Assembly: GCF_021284745.1 (NCBI RefSeq)
Contig: NZ_CP089925.1
Span: 62,001 to 126,000, forward strand
Direction of reading: 5' to 3'
Length of the DNA stretch: 64,000 nucleotides
From: Lysobacter sp. KIS68-7
Lineage (GTDB): Bacteria; Pseudomonadota; Gammaproteobacteria; Xanthomonadales; Xanthomonadaceae
The translations under genes and the position numbers were made by a program. The notes under the pieces were generated by a model that saw only the letters and a program-made list of their open reading frames with translations, ran no database searches and had not been told where the DNA came from. This document shows, piece after piece, positions 1 through 11,472 of the stretch. Within the stretch, counting starts at the first letter, position 1; each line of letters begins with the position of its first letter.

Positions 1-621
1 CGAGCCCCAATGCTTGCGTGTTGTTGAGGCGCAGGATGCCCTGCTGCACGCTCGTCACGCCGGTGTAGGTGTTGGCGCCGTTGAGTTGCAGGATGCCTGC
101 GCCAGATTTCACCAAGCCCGAAGTGCCGGCAACGATCGACGTGATGCCGGCACTTCCCGTCGCGACCGAAATGGTGGGATTGGTCCCGCCCATGTCAGCG
201 GCCCACCGTTGAGCGTGTAGTTGGCGACGTTGAACGTGACGTTGTGCGCGGTGACGCCGGCGCCCGCGATGATGACGGTGCCGGCCGATCCGCCGAACAC
301 CGCGTCCAGGGGAACCGTGCCGTTCCATGCGGTGTTCGCGCCCGCGGTAGCCGCGCTGTCCCAGTTGATGCCGCCTTCGGACCAGCTGCCGTTGCCGCCG
401 TCGGCGTTCGCGGTGGTGTCGTTGCCGTCCCAGAACACGCTTTGCGCATGCGCGGCGGTCCATGGGCCCAGCGCTGCGAGCAATGCAAGCGTAAGGCGAT
501 GCTGCGCGATCGCGCTGCGCCCGTCGTGCGCACGCGCACCACGTCGGCGCGCTGCCGATTCCGACACAACGATCCATGCACCGGTCGCATGGGACCAGAT
601 CACCTGGAAAACACGATTCAT
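1..621 (-). pseudogene. Autotransporter, 5' part, frameshifted, runs off the window
   Basis: Start chosen at the ATG at 621, preceded by a GAGGGG-like ribosome site. The N-terminus (MNRVFQVIWSHATGAWIVV) matches the extended signal peptide region of type V autotransporters, followed by a hydrophobic stretch ending AHAQ. The passenger then reads as typical Gly/Asn/Thr-rich beta-helix. Near 194 the frame breaks: the first frame runs into a stop at 109, while the next frame resumes at 193 with convincing passenger sequence (SGAGILQLNGANTYTG) to the window edge. This fits one missing base, either a real mutation or an assembly error. Translocator domain and adhesin/enzyme role are outside the window. 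Confidence 0.75.
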
Positions 622-741
622 CGCCCAACCCCTCGTCCGCATGCGTGACTGCATGTGCGGCCGAATCTACGAGGCGCGAGGGAATCGTCGTACTGGGAAA
701 TGTCCTAGCTCGAAATGCACGCGTTCGAAGCAAGGACGCAG

Positions 742-769
742 GCGGCGCACACGAATTGATGCGCGCCGC
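742..769. terminator. Hairpin downstream of rfbD
   Basis: Arms gcggcgc (742-748) and gcgccgc (763-769) form a stem that can extend with two more pairs past one mismatch. A run of T lies to its right (772-777), which would suit a plus-strand transcript, but the gene ending here (rfbD) is on the minus strand and its stop codon overlaps that run. Termination of rfbD is therefore plausible but not clear. Confidence 0.3.
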
Positions 770-776
770 TGTTTTT

Positions 777-1673
777 TCAGGGTTTCATGCGATCCAGCGT
801 GTTCGCGAGCGCGTCTGCCCATTGGGGCAAGGCAAGACCGAAGTCGAGACGAATCGCCGAAGTGTCGAGGACTGAATACGCAGGTCGCGCAGCCGGTGTC
901 GGGTATTCGGACGAAGGAATCGGCACGACACGCGGCGCTTTCGCCAGCAATCCGCGTGCGACGGCACCTTCGAAAATCGCCGTCGCGAAGCCGTGCCAGC
1001 TTGTCTGCCCGGTGGCGGTGAGATGCCACAGGCCATTGCGATGTTCTGGACGACGCAGGATCGTCGCCGTCGTGTCGGCGAGCAGCCACGCGGGCGTCGG
1101 CGAACCCACCTGGTCGGACACGACGCGCAGTTCGTCGCGCTCGGCTCCCACGCGCAGCATCGTGCGCAGGAAGTTGTGGCCGTGCACGTCGTACACCCAC
1201 GCCGTGCGGAAAATCATGTGGCGCGCGCCACTGCCCTGCACGGCTTCTTCGCCGGCGCGCTTGGTGCGGCCATAGACGCCGAGCGGCGCAGTGGGATCGA
1301 CTTCGCGATACGGGCGCGTGCCGTGGCCGTCGAACACGTAATCGGTGGAGTAATGCACGAGCCTTGCGTCGCGCGCAGCGCAGGCCTGCGCGATGCGCGC
1401 GGGCGCTTCGGCATTGATGCGATGCGCGAGCTCGGGTTCGCTCTCGGCCTTGTCGACGGCGGTATGCGCGGTGGCGTTCACCACGACGTCGGGCGCGATG
1501 CGTTCGATCAGCGGCGCGATGGCGTCGAGGTCGGTAAGGTCGAGGCGTTCGCACGCACTGCCGTCGGCGAGCGCGCCGGTGAGCGTCGTCGGCACGACGT
1601 CGCCGAGCGGGGACAACGCGGGCAGGAGGCGTTGCCCGAGCTGGCCGTCGCCGCCGAGGAGCAGCAGCTTCAT
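777..1673 (-). CDS. rfbD: dTDP-4-dehydrorhamnose reductase
   Basis: Catalyses the last, NAD(P)H-dependent step to dTDP-L-rhamnose, a donor for LPS and other surface glycans. The 298-residue product has an N-terminal Rossmann glycine motif (LLLGGDGQLG, about residues 4-13), the short-chain dehydrogenase segment STDYVFDG (109-116) and the catalytic pair Tyr134/Lys138 (YGRTK). The ATG at 1673 overlaps the rfbC stop as ATGA, so it is the last gene of a coupled rfbB-A-C-D operon. Length is normal for the family. Confidence 0.95.
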   Translation of the reverse strand: MKLLLLGGDGQLGQRLLPALSPLGDVVPTTLTGALADGSACERLDLTDLDAIAPLIERIAPDVVVNATAHTAVDKAESEPELAHRINAEAPARIAQACAARDARLVHYSTDYVFDGHGTRPYREVDPTAPLGVYGRTKRAGEEAVQGSGARHMIFRTAWVYDVHGHNFLRTMLRVGAERDELRVVSDQVGSPTPAWLLADTTATILRRPEHRNGLWHLTATGQTSWHGFATAIFEGAVARGLLAKAPRVVPIPSSEYPTPAARPAYSVLDTSAIRLDFGLALPQWADALANTLDRMKP

Positions 1674-2227
1674 GGAACGTAGACCGGCAGGCGATCTTCG
1701 GGGACGTCGGCGAGGAACGGCGCGATCGCATCCTTCTCGGACAAGGAGGGATGGCCGAGCGGCCAATCGATGGCCAGCTTCGCATCGTTCCAACGGATGC
1801 CGGCGTCGGCAGCCTTGTCGTAACCCGCGGTGCACAGATAGCTGAAGATCGCGCGTTCGGACATCACGGCGAATCCGTGTGCGAAGCCTTCGGGCACCCA
1901 GAAATGGCGCTTGTTGTCGGCGCTCAGCACGACGGCCGTGGACTTGCCGAAGGTCGGCGAGCCGCGGCGGATGTCCACCGCGACGTCGAACACTTCGCCT
2001 TCGAGCACGCTCACCAGCTTGCCCTGCGGATTCGGCCACTGGTAATGCAGGCCGCGCAGCACGCCACGCGCGGACGAGGAGACGTTGCTCTGCACGAACT
2101 TCGTCGGCAGCCCGAGCGCACCGAAGCGATCGGCATTCCAGGCTTCATAGAAGAAGCCGCGCGCATCGCCCCACACCGCGGGCTCGATCACCACGCACCC
2201 GGGCAATCCGGTTTCGACGACCTTCAT
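1670..2227 (-). CDS. rfbC: dTDP-4-dehydrorhamnose 3,5-epimerase
   Basis: Epimerises dTDP-4-keto-6-deoxyglucose at C3 and C5, supplying the substrate of RfbD. The 185-residue cupin protein shows the family signature RGLHYQ with the catalytic His at 61, a basic Lys71 (QGK), and the later [10 protein letters not shown] segment. Both ends overlap neighbouring genes by four bases (ATGA with rfbA and with rfbD), which indicates translational coupling and fixes the start at 2227. Confidence 0.95.
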   Translation of the reverse strand: MKVVETGLPGCVVIEPAVWGDARGFFYEAWNADRFGALGLPTKFVQSNVSSSARGVLRGLHYQWPNPQGKLVSVLEGEVFDVAVDIRRGSPTFGKSTAVVLSADNKRHFWVPEGFAHGFAVMSERAIFSYLCTAGYDKAADAGIRWNDAKLAIDWPLGHPSLSEKDAIAPFLADVPEDRLPVYVP

Positions 2228-3117
2228 TCGACGCGTCCGTGTTCCAGCAGGCTGAGCAGGTACTGGCCGTAGCCGTTCTTCGCGAGCGGCTTGGCCAGCG
2301 CTTCGAGCTGCGCGCGATCGATCCACTTGTTGAAGTAGGCGATCTCTTCGGGACAGCACACGCGCAGGCCCTGGCGCTTTTCGATGGTCTCGATGTAGGT
2401 CGAGGCTTCCACGAGCGATTCGTGCGTGCCGGTGTCGAGCCAGGCGTAGCCGCGGCCCAGCTTTTCCAGGTGCAGGTTGCCCTGCTCGAGGTACACGCGG
2501 TTGAGGTCGGTGATTTCCAGTTCGCCGCGCGCGGAGGGCTTGAGCTTCGCCGCATGGTCGCTCGCGTTGCCGTCGTAGAAATACAGGCCGGTGACGGCGT
2601 AGTTCGAACGCGGCTGCGCAGGCTTTTCCTCCAGGCCCACCACGCGGCCTTCGCCGTCGAACTCGGCGACGCCGTAGCGTTCCGGATCGCGGACCCAGTA
2701 GCCGAACACCGTGGCTGCATCGGTGCGCGAATCGGCGCGCTGCAGCAGGTCGGTGAGGCCATGGCCGTAGAAGATGTTGTCGCCCAGCACGAGGCAGCTC
2801 GGCTGGCCGGCCACGAAGTCGCGGCCGATCAGGTAGGCCTGTGCCAGGCCGTCGGGGCTGGGCTGCACGGCGTACTCGATGCGCATGCCCCACTGCGAAC
2901 CGTCGCCGATCAGGTTCTGGAACAGCGCCTGCTCGTGCGGCGTGTTGATGATCAGCACTTCGCGGATCCCCGCGAGCATCAGCACGCTCAGCGGGTAATA
3001 GATCATCGGCTTGTCGTACACCGGCAGCAGCTGCTTGCTGATCGCCTTGGTGATCGGATACAGGCGCGTGCCGGAACCGCCGGCGAGGATGATGCCCTTG
3101 CGCGCGGTGGTGGTCAT
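2224..3117 (-). CDS. rfbA: Glucose-1-phosphate thymidylyltransferase
   Basis: Joins dTTP and glucose-1-phosphate to give dTDP-glucose, the entry step of the rhamnose pathway. The 297-residue protein carries the nucleotidyltransferase motif GGSGTRLYP (13-21), KPMIYYPLS and the metal-binding region GDNIFYG. The ATG at 3117 was chosen because it overlaps the rfbB stop as ATGA and places the motif at the usual distance from the N-terminus; an in-frame extension to 3174 lies inside rfbB. Confidence 0.96.
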   Translation of the reverse strand: MTTTARKGIILAGGSGTRLYPITKAISKQLLPVYDKPMIYYPLSVLMLAGIREVLIINTPHEQALFQNLIGDGSQWGMRIEYAVQPSPDGLAQAYLIGRDFVAGQPSCLVLGDNIFYGHGLTDLLQRADSRTDAATVFGYWVRDPERYGVAEFDGEGRVVGLEEKPAQPRSNYAVTGLYFYDGNASDHAAKLKPSARGELEITDLNRVYLEQGNLHLEKLGRGYAWLDTGTHESLVEASTYIETIEKRQGLRVCCPEEIAYFNKWIDRAQLEALAKPLAKNGYGQYLLSLLEHGRVE

Positions 3118-4169
3118 GCGGCGGTCCCGATGCGTTCGAGGCGATAGCTGCCGTCGGTCACGCGCTTCACCCACTCCTGGTTCGACAGGTACCAGTCGAC
3201 GGTATCGGCGATGCCTTGTTCGAAGGTGTGCGCGGGCGCCCAGCCGAGTTCGGACTTGAGCTTGCCCGCATCGATGGCGTAACGGCGGTCGTGGCCCGGG
3301 CGGTCGGCGACGAAGGTGATCTGCGATTCGCGCGGCTTGCCGTCGGCGCGCGGGCGGCGGGCGTCGAGCAGCGCGCAGATGGTCTTCACCACGTCGATGT
3401 TCTGGCGCTCGGCGTCGCCGCCGACGTTGTAGGTCTCGCCGACGCGGCCGCCTTCGAGTACGGCGCGGATCGCCGTGCAGTGGTCGCCCACGTACAACCA
3501 GTCGCGCACGTTCTTGCCGTCGCCGTACACGGGCAGCGGTTCACCGGCCAACGCACGCGCGATGATCAGCGGGATGAGCTTTTCCGGGAACTGGTAGGGG
3601 CCGTAGTTGTTCGAGCAGTTGGTCGTGAGGACCGGCAACCCGTAGGTGTGGTGGAAGGCGCGGACCAGGTGGTCGGACGCGGCCTTCGACGCGGAGTACG
3701 GCGAGTTGGGCGCGAACGGTGTGGTTTCCGTGAACTTCCCGGTGTCGCCGAGCGAGCCGTACACCTCGTCCGTGGACACATGCAGGAAACGGAACGCGTC
3801 CTTCGCCTGGCCTTCCAACGACTTCCAGTAATCGCGCGCCGCTTCGAGCAGCGCGAGCGTTCCGACGACGTTGGTGTGGATGAAGGCCGCCGGGCCGTCG
3901 ATCGAACGATCGACATGGCTTTCCGCCGCGAAATTCACCACGGCGTCGGGGCGGTGTTCGCGCAGCAGGCGTTCGACCAGGGCGCGGTCGCCGATGTCGC
4001 CGTGCACGAAGACGTGATCCGGATTGCCGGTCAGCGGCGCCAGCGTATCGAGGTTGCCCGCGTAGGTGAGCGCGTCGAGGTTCACAACGCGCACGCCGCG
4101 GCGCACCGCGTCCAGAACGAAATTACCGCCGATGAATCCGGCACCGCCGGTCACCAACCAGGTCGTCAC
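3114..4169 (-). CDS. rfbB: dTDP-glucose 4,6-dehydratase
   Basis: Second step of dTDP-rhamnose synthesis: NAD-dependent oxidation, dehydration and reduction of dTDP-glucose. The 351-residue extended SDR protein has GGAGFIG (8-14), the catalytic Thr133-Asp134-Glu135 (STDEVYG) and Tyr158/Lys162 (YSASK). A GTG start at 4169 is preferred because GGAGG sits five bases upstream and the Rossmann fold begins at once; longer in-frame starts would cross the ssb terminator. It is the first gene of the operon, and only about 48 bases separate it from that terminator. Confidence 0.95.
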   Translation of the reverse strand: MTTWLVTGGAGFIGGNFVLDAVRRGVRVVNLDALTYAGNLDTLAPLTGNPDHVFVHGDIGDRALVERLLREHRPDAVVNFAAESHVDRSIDGPAAFIHTNVVGTLALLEAARDYWKSLEGQAKDAFRFLHVSTDEVYGSLGDTGKFTETTPFAPNSPYSASKAASDHLVRAFHHTYGLPVLTTNCSNNYGPYQFPEKLIPLIIARALAGEPLPVYGDGKNVRDWLYVGDHCTAIRAVLEGGRVGETYNVGGDAERQNIDVVKTICALLDARRPRADGKPRESQITFVADRPGHDRRYAIDAGKLKSELGWAPAHTFEQGIADTVDWYLSNQEWVKRVTDGSYRLERIGTAA

Positions 4170-4217
4170 ATCAGCCTCCACTGCCAAGTCGTGTCGCCGC
4201 CCCTGAACGGCGATGGG

Positions 4218-4271
4218 AAAAGTGCGCAACCCCTTGCGCACAGCGAGCGGCCCGGGCGAAACCCGGGCCGC
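4218..4271 (-). terminator. Two-hairpin terminator of ssb
   Basis: Reading leftwards after ssb come two hairpins: a 10-bp perfect stem (4247-4256 with 4262-4271, loop of 5) and an 8-bp perfect stem (4222-4229 with 4234-4241, loop of 4). The second is followed on the minus strand by TTTT (4218-4221), the form of an intrinsic terminator. It should separate ssb from rfbB. Confidence 0.8.
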
Positions 4272-4277
4272 GTGCAA

Positions 4278-4787
4278 TCAGAACGGGATGTCGTCGTCGG
4301 CGAAGTCGTCGCCGAAATCGCGCGCTGCCGGCGCGGTGTCGCGCGGCGCGCTGGCCGGACGCTCCTGGCGCTGCGGTGCCGAACGCGCCGGGCGTTCACC
4401 GCCGCCGCTGCGTTCCTGTCGTGCGCCGCCGCCACCGCCACCGCCGCCATCACCGCGGCCGCCGAGCATCTGCATCTGGTCGACGACGATGTCGGTGAAG
4501 TAGCGCTCCTGCCCGTCCTGGCCGGTGAACTTGTCGTAGCGGATCGAGCCTTCGACGTAGACCTGCGAACCCTTGCGCAGGTACTCGCCGGCGATTTCAG
4601 CGACCTTGCCGAAGAACTTCAGGCGGTGCCACTCGGTGCGTTCCTGGCTGTTGCCGTCCTTGTCCTTGCGCACGGAGGTCGTGGCGAGGCTGGCGGACGT
4701 CACGGCCATGCCGCCCTGGGTGTACTTGGTCTCGGGGTCGTCGCCGAGATTGCCGACCAGGATCACCTTGTTGATGCCACGTGCCAT
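4278..4787 (-). CDS. ssb: Single-stranded DNA-binding protein
   Basis: Coats single-stranded DNA in replication, repair and recombination. The 169-residue product has the OB-fold core from [15 protein letters not shown], a Gly/Arg/Gln-rich flexible linker (about 115-155) and the acidic tail ending DDDIPF that binds partner proteins. The ATG at 4787 gives the canonical N-terminus; the longer in-frame extension is low-complexity and unsupported. Two terminator hairpins follow immediately. Confidence 0.96.
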   Translation of the reverse strand: MARGINKVILVGNLGDDPETKYTQGGMAVTSASLATTSVRKDKDGNSQERTEWHRLKFFGKVAEIAGEYLRKGSQVYVEGSIRYDKFTGQDGQERYFTDIVVDQMQMLGGRGDGGGGGGGGARQERSGGGERPARSAPQRQERPASAPRDTAPAARDFGDDFADDDIPF

Positions 4788-5001
4788 GGAGTGCGTGTCC
4801 TCGAATGCGGGTGGGGCACGGCCGGTCGGGTGGACCGGCGGGCCAGTCGGCACATGGTACCAGCGGGGCGCGCGTGCGCTTGCCGACCGGGTCGTCGGAT
4901 CGGCGATCCGGCCACCAGGCCCGCACCGGGCCCACGCATTCATTGCCCCTCCCCGGGCGGTCCCCTTCGGCTTCGGCGCCCCCGGCCGCAGATCGCTTGG
5001 C

Positions 5002-5625
5002 TCAGACCGGCGCCTCGGTCTCGCGGGACAGCTCGATGAGGTCGCGGATGTTGCGCGCCCCGAGCTTGCGCATGATCTTCATCTTGTAGGCGCTGACCGT
5101 CTTGTTGCTCAGGCGCATGTGATTGCCGATGTCGCGGTTGGACTGGCCTGCCACGAGGCAACGGAACACTTCGAACTCGCGCTCGGTCAGGCGCGACACC
5201 GGCCGACCGTCGGCCTGCCCGTCCCCCGACAACGCGAGCAGCTCCTGGTTGAAGTAGGACTTGCCGCGGGCCACGACCAGGGCCGCCATCGAGATCTCGG
5301 ACATGGCGTCGGTCTTGTGGATGAAGCCGTTGGCGCCGGCACGCAGCGCGCGCAGGCCGCTTTCGTGGGACTCGCCGCCAGACACCACGAGGATGCCGAA
5401 CTGCGCGCCGCCCGCGCGCAGGCGGGAGATGACTTCGACGCCTCCGAGCACCGGGACGCCGAGGTCGATGATGAGCAGGTCCGGTTGCAGCATCCGTGCC
5501 GCGGAAAGCGCGGAGCCACCGTTGTCGTGCACGGCGACGACTTCGAAGTGCTCCTGGGTTTCCAGCAGGTCTTTGAGTGCAGCTGCGACCATCGGATGGT
5601 CGTCGACGATGATGACTCGAAACAT
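5002..5625 (-). CDS. LuxR/NarL-family response regulator (orphan)
   Basis: A 207-residue two-domain regulator. The receiver domain (1-120) has the acidic pair Asp8-Asp9, the phosphoacceptor Asp54 (LLIIDLG), Ser82 and Lys104. The C-terminal GerE-type helix-turn-helix (about 143-200) includes [12 protein letters not shown] and [16 protein letters not shown]. The ATG at 5625 follows GGATCCTCC-type sequence and sits directly at the receiver fold. No histidine kinase is adjacent, so the input signal and target genes cannot be read from the context. The preceding gap (5626-5884) holds nothing I recognise. Confidence 0.88.
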   Translation of the reverse strand: MFRVIIVDDHPMVAAALKDLLETQEHFEVVAVHDNGGSALSAARMLQPDLLIIDLGVPVLGGVEVISRLRAGGAQFGILVVSGGESHESGLRALRAGANGFIHKTDAMSEISMAALVVARGKSYFNQELLALSGDGQADGRPVSRLTEREFEVFRCLVAGQSNRDIGNHMRLSNKTVSAYKMKIMRKLGARNIRDLIELSRETEAPV

Positions 5626-5884
5626 GGAGGATCCTGGTGTTGGGCGGAATGCGCGAAAACGCCTCATGGATGCTGTGCCGATTCTAGGCAGCGCTGAATC
5701 GGAAGCGACGCCTGTTTGCAGCGAATTGCACCAAGAGGCAGACCGTCGTTTCCGCGGAGCGGGCAAGCGGCCGGTGCGGATTAGAGGCGAAACGCCGGCC
5801 GCGCGATATGCACGCGCGGGCGTTTTCGGGGTCGAGAGATTTTTCTACCGGACATCCGCGCGCATTCGCGCGGAACTGGGGCGC

Positions 5885-6205
5885 TCAATGCACGGCGCCG
5901 GCCGCTTCCATCAGGCGTTCGATTTCCGCCGATTGATCTGCCGCGAAGCGCAGGCCCATGTGGTCGACGGCGACCCATGCCACCTCGGTCTGCAGCGTGA
6001 TCGCTTCGCTGTCGGGCAGGTCGAAGAACATGCGCAGTTCGGTGCCCATGGCGGGGGTCCAGCCGGGCGTGAGGTCCACGCGCGCACCGCCCTCGGACAG
6101 GTCGAGGATGAAGCCTTCATGGGGATGGCCGTTGGGTGCGACGACGACGGCGCACAGCACGTTGTGTCGGTAGTGCCTGCGCTTCTCGAGGACGGCAGTC
6201 TCCAT
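5885..6205 (-). CDS. PilZ-domain protein
   Basis: A 106-residue single-domain protein with both parts of the PilZ c-di-GMP-binding signature: RRHYR (9-13, RxxxR) and DLSEGG (35-40, D/NxSxxG). Such proteins act as c-di-GMP receptors controlling motility, secretion or polysaccharide export. It has no signal peptide or membrane segment. It stands alone between gcvP and the response regulator, so its partner is unknown. Confidence 0.88.
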   Translation of the reverse strand: METAVLEKRRHYRHNVLCAVVVAPNGHPHEGFILDLSEGGARVDLTPGWTPAMGTELRMFFDLPDSEAITLQTEVAWVAVDHMGLRFAADQSAEIERLMEAAGAVH

Positions 6206-6333
6206 GGCGCGAAATGCTAGCGCGCCGGGCGTTGGCGTCGTGCAAGCGGGGGCGCCCCGGCCATGAGGACGCCCTGCGGCTGACCAACGGCAGGCCGCGG
6301 CCGAAGGACGGTCCGCTGGCCGGGTCGGACGGA

Positions 6334-6363
6334 GGCCGCGTTGCGCAGTGCAGCAACGCGGCC
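6334..6363 (-). terminator. Strong hairpin after gcvP
   Basis: An 11-bp perfect stem (6334-6344 with 6353-6363, loop of 8) lies 11 bases beyond the gcvP stop. There is no T-run on the minus strand, so it may be a 3' protective hairpin or factor-assisted terminator rather than a classical intrinsic one. Confidence 0.45.
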
Positions 6364-6373
6364 CGTCGGGGTC

Positions 6374-9229
<2,856 letters not shown>

Positions 9230-9254
9230 CGGGGGCGCCTTCGTAGGATTCGAG

Positions 9255-9473
9255 AGCGCCCCATCTGTCTATTCGCCTGAGAGCGTTACTCCTTCGGCGG
9301 GCCGAAAGCGGTGTCGCTGGCAGGTGCCGCGCTACCGGAGGGGGAGGAGCCCGGGAGGCACGGCGGTGCGAGACCGTCGGTCACTTTTCAGATTGTGTGC
9401 GCCGCGAGGTCCTTTTGCCTGAGAGTTTCCGGGGCGGTTGCTCCTTCGGCGCCGGCGTCGGCCGGTCTCTCCC
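9255..9473 (-). promoter_or_regulatory. Tandem glycine riboswitch of gcvP
   Basis: Read on the minus strand, aptamer 1 spans about 9473-9380: P1 pairs GAGACC (9470-9465) with GGTCTC (9385-9380), and it contains the conserved GCCGAAGGAGCAA and AAACTCTCAGGCAAAAGGAC. Aptamer 2 spans about 9353-9255: P1 pairs AGCGC with GCGCT, and it contains GCCGAAGGAGTAA and CTCTCAGGCGAATAGACAGA. The two are about 26 bases apart, and the second ends about 25 bases before the gcvP ATG. Known tandem glycine riboswitches of gcv genes switch expression on with glycine. Confidence 0.93.
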
Positions 9474-9562
9474 AAGCGGCGATGCTGCAGGAAAGCGCGC
9501 AAATGGTCTCATGCGCGCCCCGGCCGGGCAAACCGACGCGGCGGTCCCCACGCACGGCCGCC

Positions 9563-9568
9563 TATAAT
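9563..9568 (+). promoter_or_regulatory. Probable -10 box of ispB
   Basis: A perfect TATAAT followed by a C/G-rich stretch lies 35 bases before the ispB GTG. No good TTGACA-like -35 is present at 17 bases. The region 9474-9562 between this and the riboswitch must also hold the divergent gcvP promoter, which I cannot place. Confidence 0.55.
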
Positions 9569-9602
9569 CCCGCCCTCTTCAGCCCACACACGCCTCCCAC
9601 AC

Positions 9603-10598
9603 GTGAACGCAGCCCCCAGCCACGTCCTGCCCGACCTGCCCACCATCCAGGCCCTGGCGCGCGAGGACATGGCGGCGGTCGATGCGCTCATCCGGCGCCG
9701 GCTCGCGTCCGATGTGGTCCTCATCAACCAGGTCAGCGAATACATCATCGGGGCCGGCGGCAAGCGCCTGCGTCCGATGCTGCTGCTGCTTGCCGCGCAG
9801 GCCCTCGGCCATCGCGGGCCGGATGCGCACCAGCTCGCGGCGGTCGTCGAATTCATCCATACGGCGACGTTGCTGCACGACGACGTGGTCGACGAATCCG
9901 ACCTGCGCCGCGGCCGCCGCACGGCGAATGCGGTGTGGGGCAACGCCGCGAGCGTGCTCGTGGGCGACTTCCTGTACTCGCGCAGCTTCCAGCTGATGGT
10001 CGAACTGGATCGCATGGAAGTCATGCGCATCCTCGCCGACACGACCAACCAGATCGCCGAAGGCGAAGTCCTGCAGTTGCTGCACGTGCGCAACCCGGAC
10101 ACCGACGAAGCGGCGTACCTGCGCGTGATCGAGCGCAAGACCGCGGTGCTGTTCGCCGCCGCCACGCGCCTGGGCGCACTGCTCGCCGGCGCCGATGCGA
10201 AGACCTGCGACGCGTTGCACGAGTACGGCCTGCAGCTGGGCTACGCCTTCCAGATCGCCGACGACGTGCTCGACTACGCAGCGGATTCCGATGCACTCGG
10301 CAAGAACCTCGGCGACGACCTCGCCGAAGGCAAGGCCACCCTACCCCTCATCCACGCGATCCTGCACAGCGATACGGCGACGCAGGCCGCGTTGCGCGCG
10401 GCCATCGAACACGGCGACGTCGATGCGATGCCCGCGGTGGTCGCGGCCATCCGCGCGACGGGCGGCCTGGATTACAGCCGTCGCCGCGCGATGGAATTCG
10501 CGGAGGCCGCCGAAGCGGCCATCGCAGGCCTTGCGCCGAATGCCGCCGTGGACGCGCTACGCGGGCTCGCGCGCTACTCGGTCACGCGCGACCACTGA
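9603..10598 (+). CDS. ispB: Octaprenyl (polyprenyl) diphosphate synthase
   Basis: A trans-prenyltransferase that makes the C40-range side chain of ubiquinone. The 331-residue protein has both aspartate-rich motifs: DDVVD (93-97) and DDVLD (220-224), plus GGKRLRP near residue 52. A GTG at 9603 is used because it lies just after the TATAAT box; ATG at 9669 would delete part of the first helix. It converges on the next gene with only six bases between stops. Chain length cannot be read with certainty. Confidence 0.92.
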   Translation: MNAAPSHVLPDLPTIQALAREDMAAVDALIRRRLASDVVLINQVSEYIIGAGGKRLRPMLLLLAAQALGHRGPDAHQLAAVVEFIHTATLLHDDVVDESDLRRGRRTANAVWGNAASVLVGDFLYSRSFQLMVELDRMEVMRILADTTNQIAEGEVLQLLHVRNPDTDEAAYLRVIERKTAVLFAAATRLGALLAGADAKTCDALHEYGLQLGYAFQIADDVLDYAADSDALGKNLGDDLAEGKATLPLIHAILHSDTATQAALRAAIEHGDVDAMPAVVAAIRATGGLDYSRRRAMEFAEAAEAAIAGLAPNAAVDALRGLARYSVTRDH

Positions 10599-10604
10599 TC
10601 GCGA

Positions 10605-11387
10605 TCACGGCGTCGCAAATCGCTCGGCGAAGAACACCCGCATCATCCGCTCGGAACGGCGCGTCGCCAGTTCGTTGTAGACGCAGCCAGGCGGCTTGTT
10701 CGCGGTCGGGATCGCGAAGCAATGCACCGCGCCGCTGAAGTTGACGAACTGCCAGTCCACCTTCGCGGCATTCATTTCGTTTTCGAACGCCGGGATGTCG
10801 GGCCGCGTGCCCTGGTCGTCGGCGCCGTTGAGCACCAGCAAGCTCGCCTTCACCGTGCCGGGTTTGGCAGGCATCGTCGTGTTGAGGCCGCCGTGGAAAG
10901 TGACGACTGCCGCGAGGTCCGCGCCGCTGCGCGCCATCTCCAGCGCGGTCGCGCCGCCGAAGCAGTAACCGATCGCGCCGATCTTCGTGGTGTCGAGCGG
11001 CACGTCCTTTGCGGTCTTCAACACTTCGATCGCCTTGTTCGCTCGCTCGCGCAGCACGGCGCGGTCCGCGTACATCGCCTTGACCTGGGCCTGCGCCTCG
11101 GCGTCGTTCTTCGGACGCACGCCCTTGCCGTACACGTCGGCGAGCAGCACGACGTAATCGTCGCCGGCGATGTGCTTGGCCTTCTCCACGGCCGCGTCGC
11201 TTACGCCCATCCAGTCCGGGACCATGACCACGCCGGGGCGCTTGATCGCATTGGTGTCGTCGTAGACGAGGTAACCGCTGAAGGTGTCCTTGCCCACCTT
11301 CCACTCGACGGGGCGCGCCTGCATTTCCGCATGCGCGGTGGACAGGCCGATGGCGAACAACAGGACGGCGAACAACGTGCGGCGCAT
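10605..11387 (-). CDS. Secreted dienelactone-hydrolase-family protein
   Basis: A 260-residue alpha/beta hydrolase with a Sec signal peptide (MRRTLFAVLLFAIGLSTAHA) and likely periplasmic location. It has the family nucleophile elbow GYCFGG (Cys142), an acidic residue in NGADDQG and the His in AVHCFAIP, completing a Cys-Asp-His triad. The ATG at 11387 follows GGGAGAGAAC. Natural substrate unknown: many members of this family do not act on dienelactones. It is separated from murD2 by a large hairpin. Confidence 0.85.
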   Translation of the reverse strand: MRRTLFAVLLFAIGLSTAHAEMQARPVEWKVGKDTFSGYLVYDDTNAIKRPGVVMVPDWMGVSDAAVEKAKHIAGDDYVVLLADVYGKGVRPKNDAEAQAQVKAMYADRAVLRERANKAIEVLKTAKDVPLDTTKIGAIGYCFGGATALEMARSGADLAAVVTFHGGLNTTMPAKPGTVKASLLVLNGADDQGTRPDIPAFENEMNAAKVDWQFVNFSGAVHCFAIPTANKPPGCVYNELATRRSERMMRVFFAERFATP

Positions 11388-11420
11388 GGCGTTCTCTCCC
11401 TGGAACCGTGGCGGATGGCG

Positions 11421-11462
11421 GTGCAACGTTCGCTGCGCGAGCCTACGCAGCGCACGTTGCAC
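11421..11462 (-). terminator. Long hairpin after murD2
   Basis: Arms of 9 and 7 bp (11421-11429 with 11454-11462; 11431-11437 with 11446-11452) are split by a single mismatch around an 8-base loop. It starts about 10 bases past the murD2 stop. No T-run follows on the minus strand. Confidence 0.45.
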
Positions 11463-11472
11463 GCGCGTGAAG

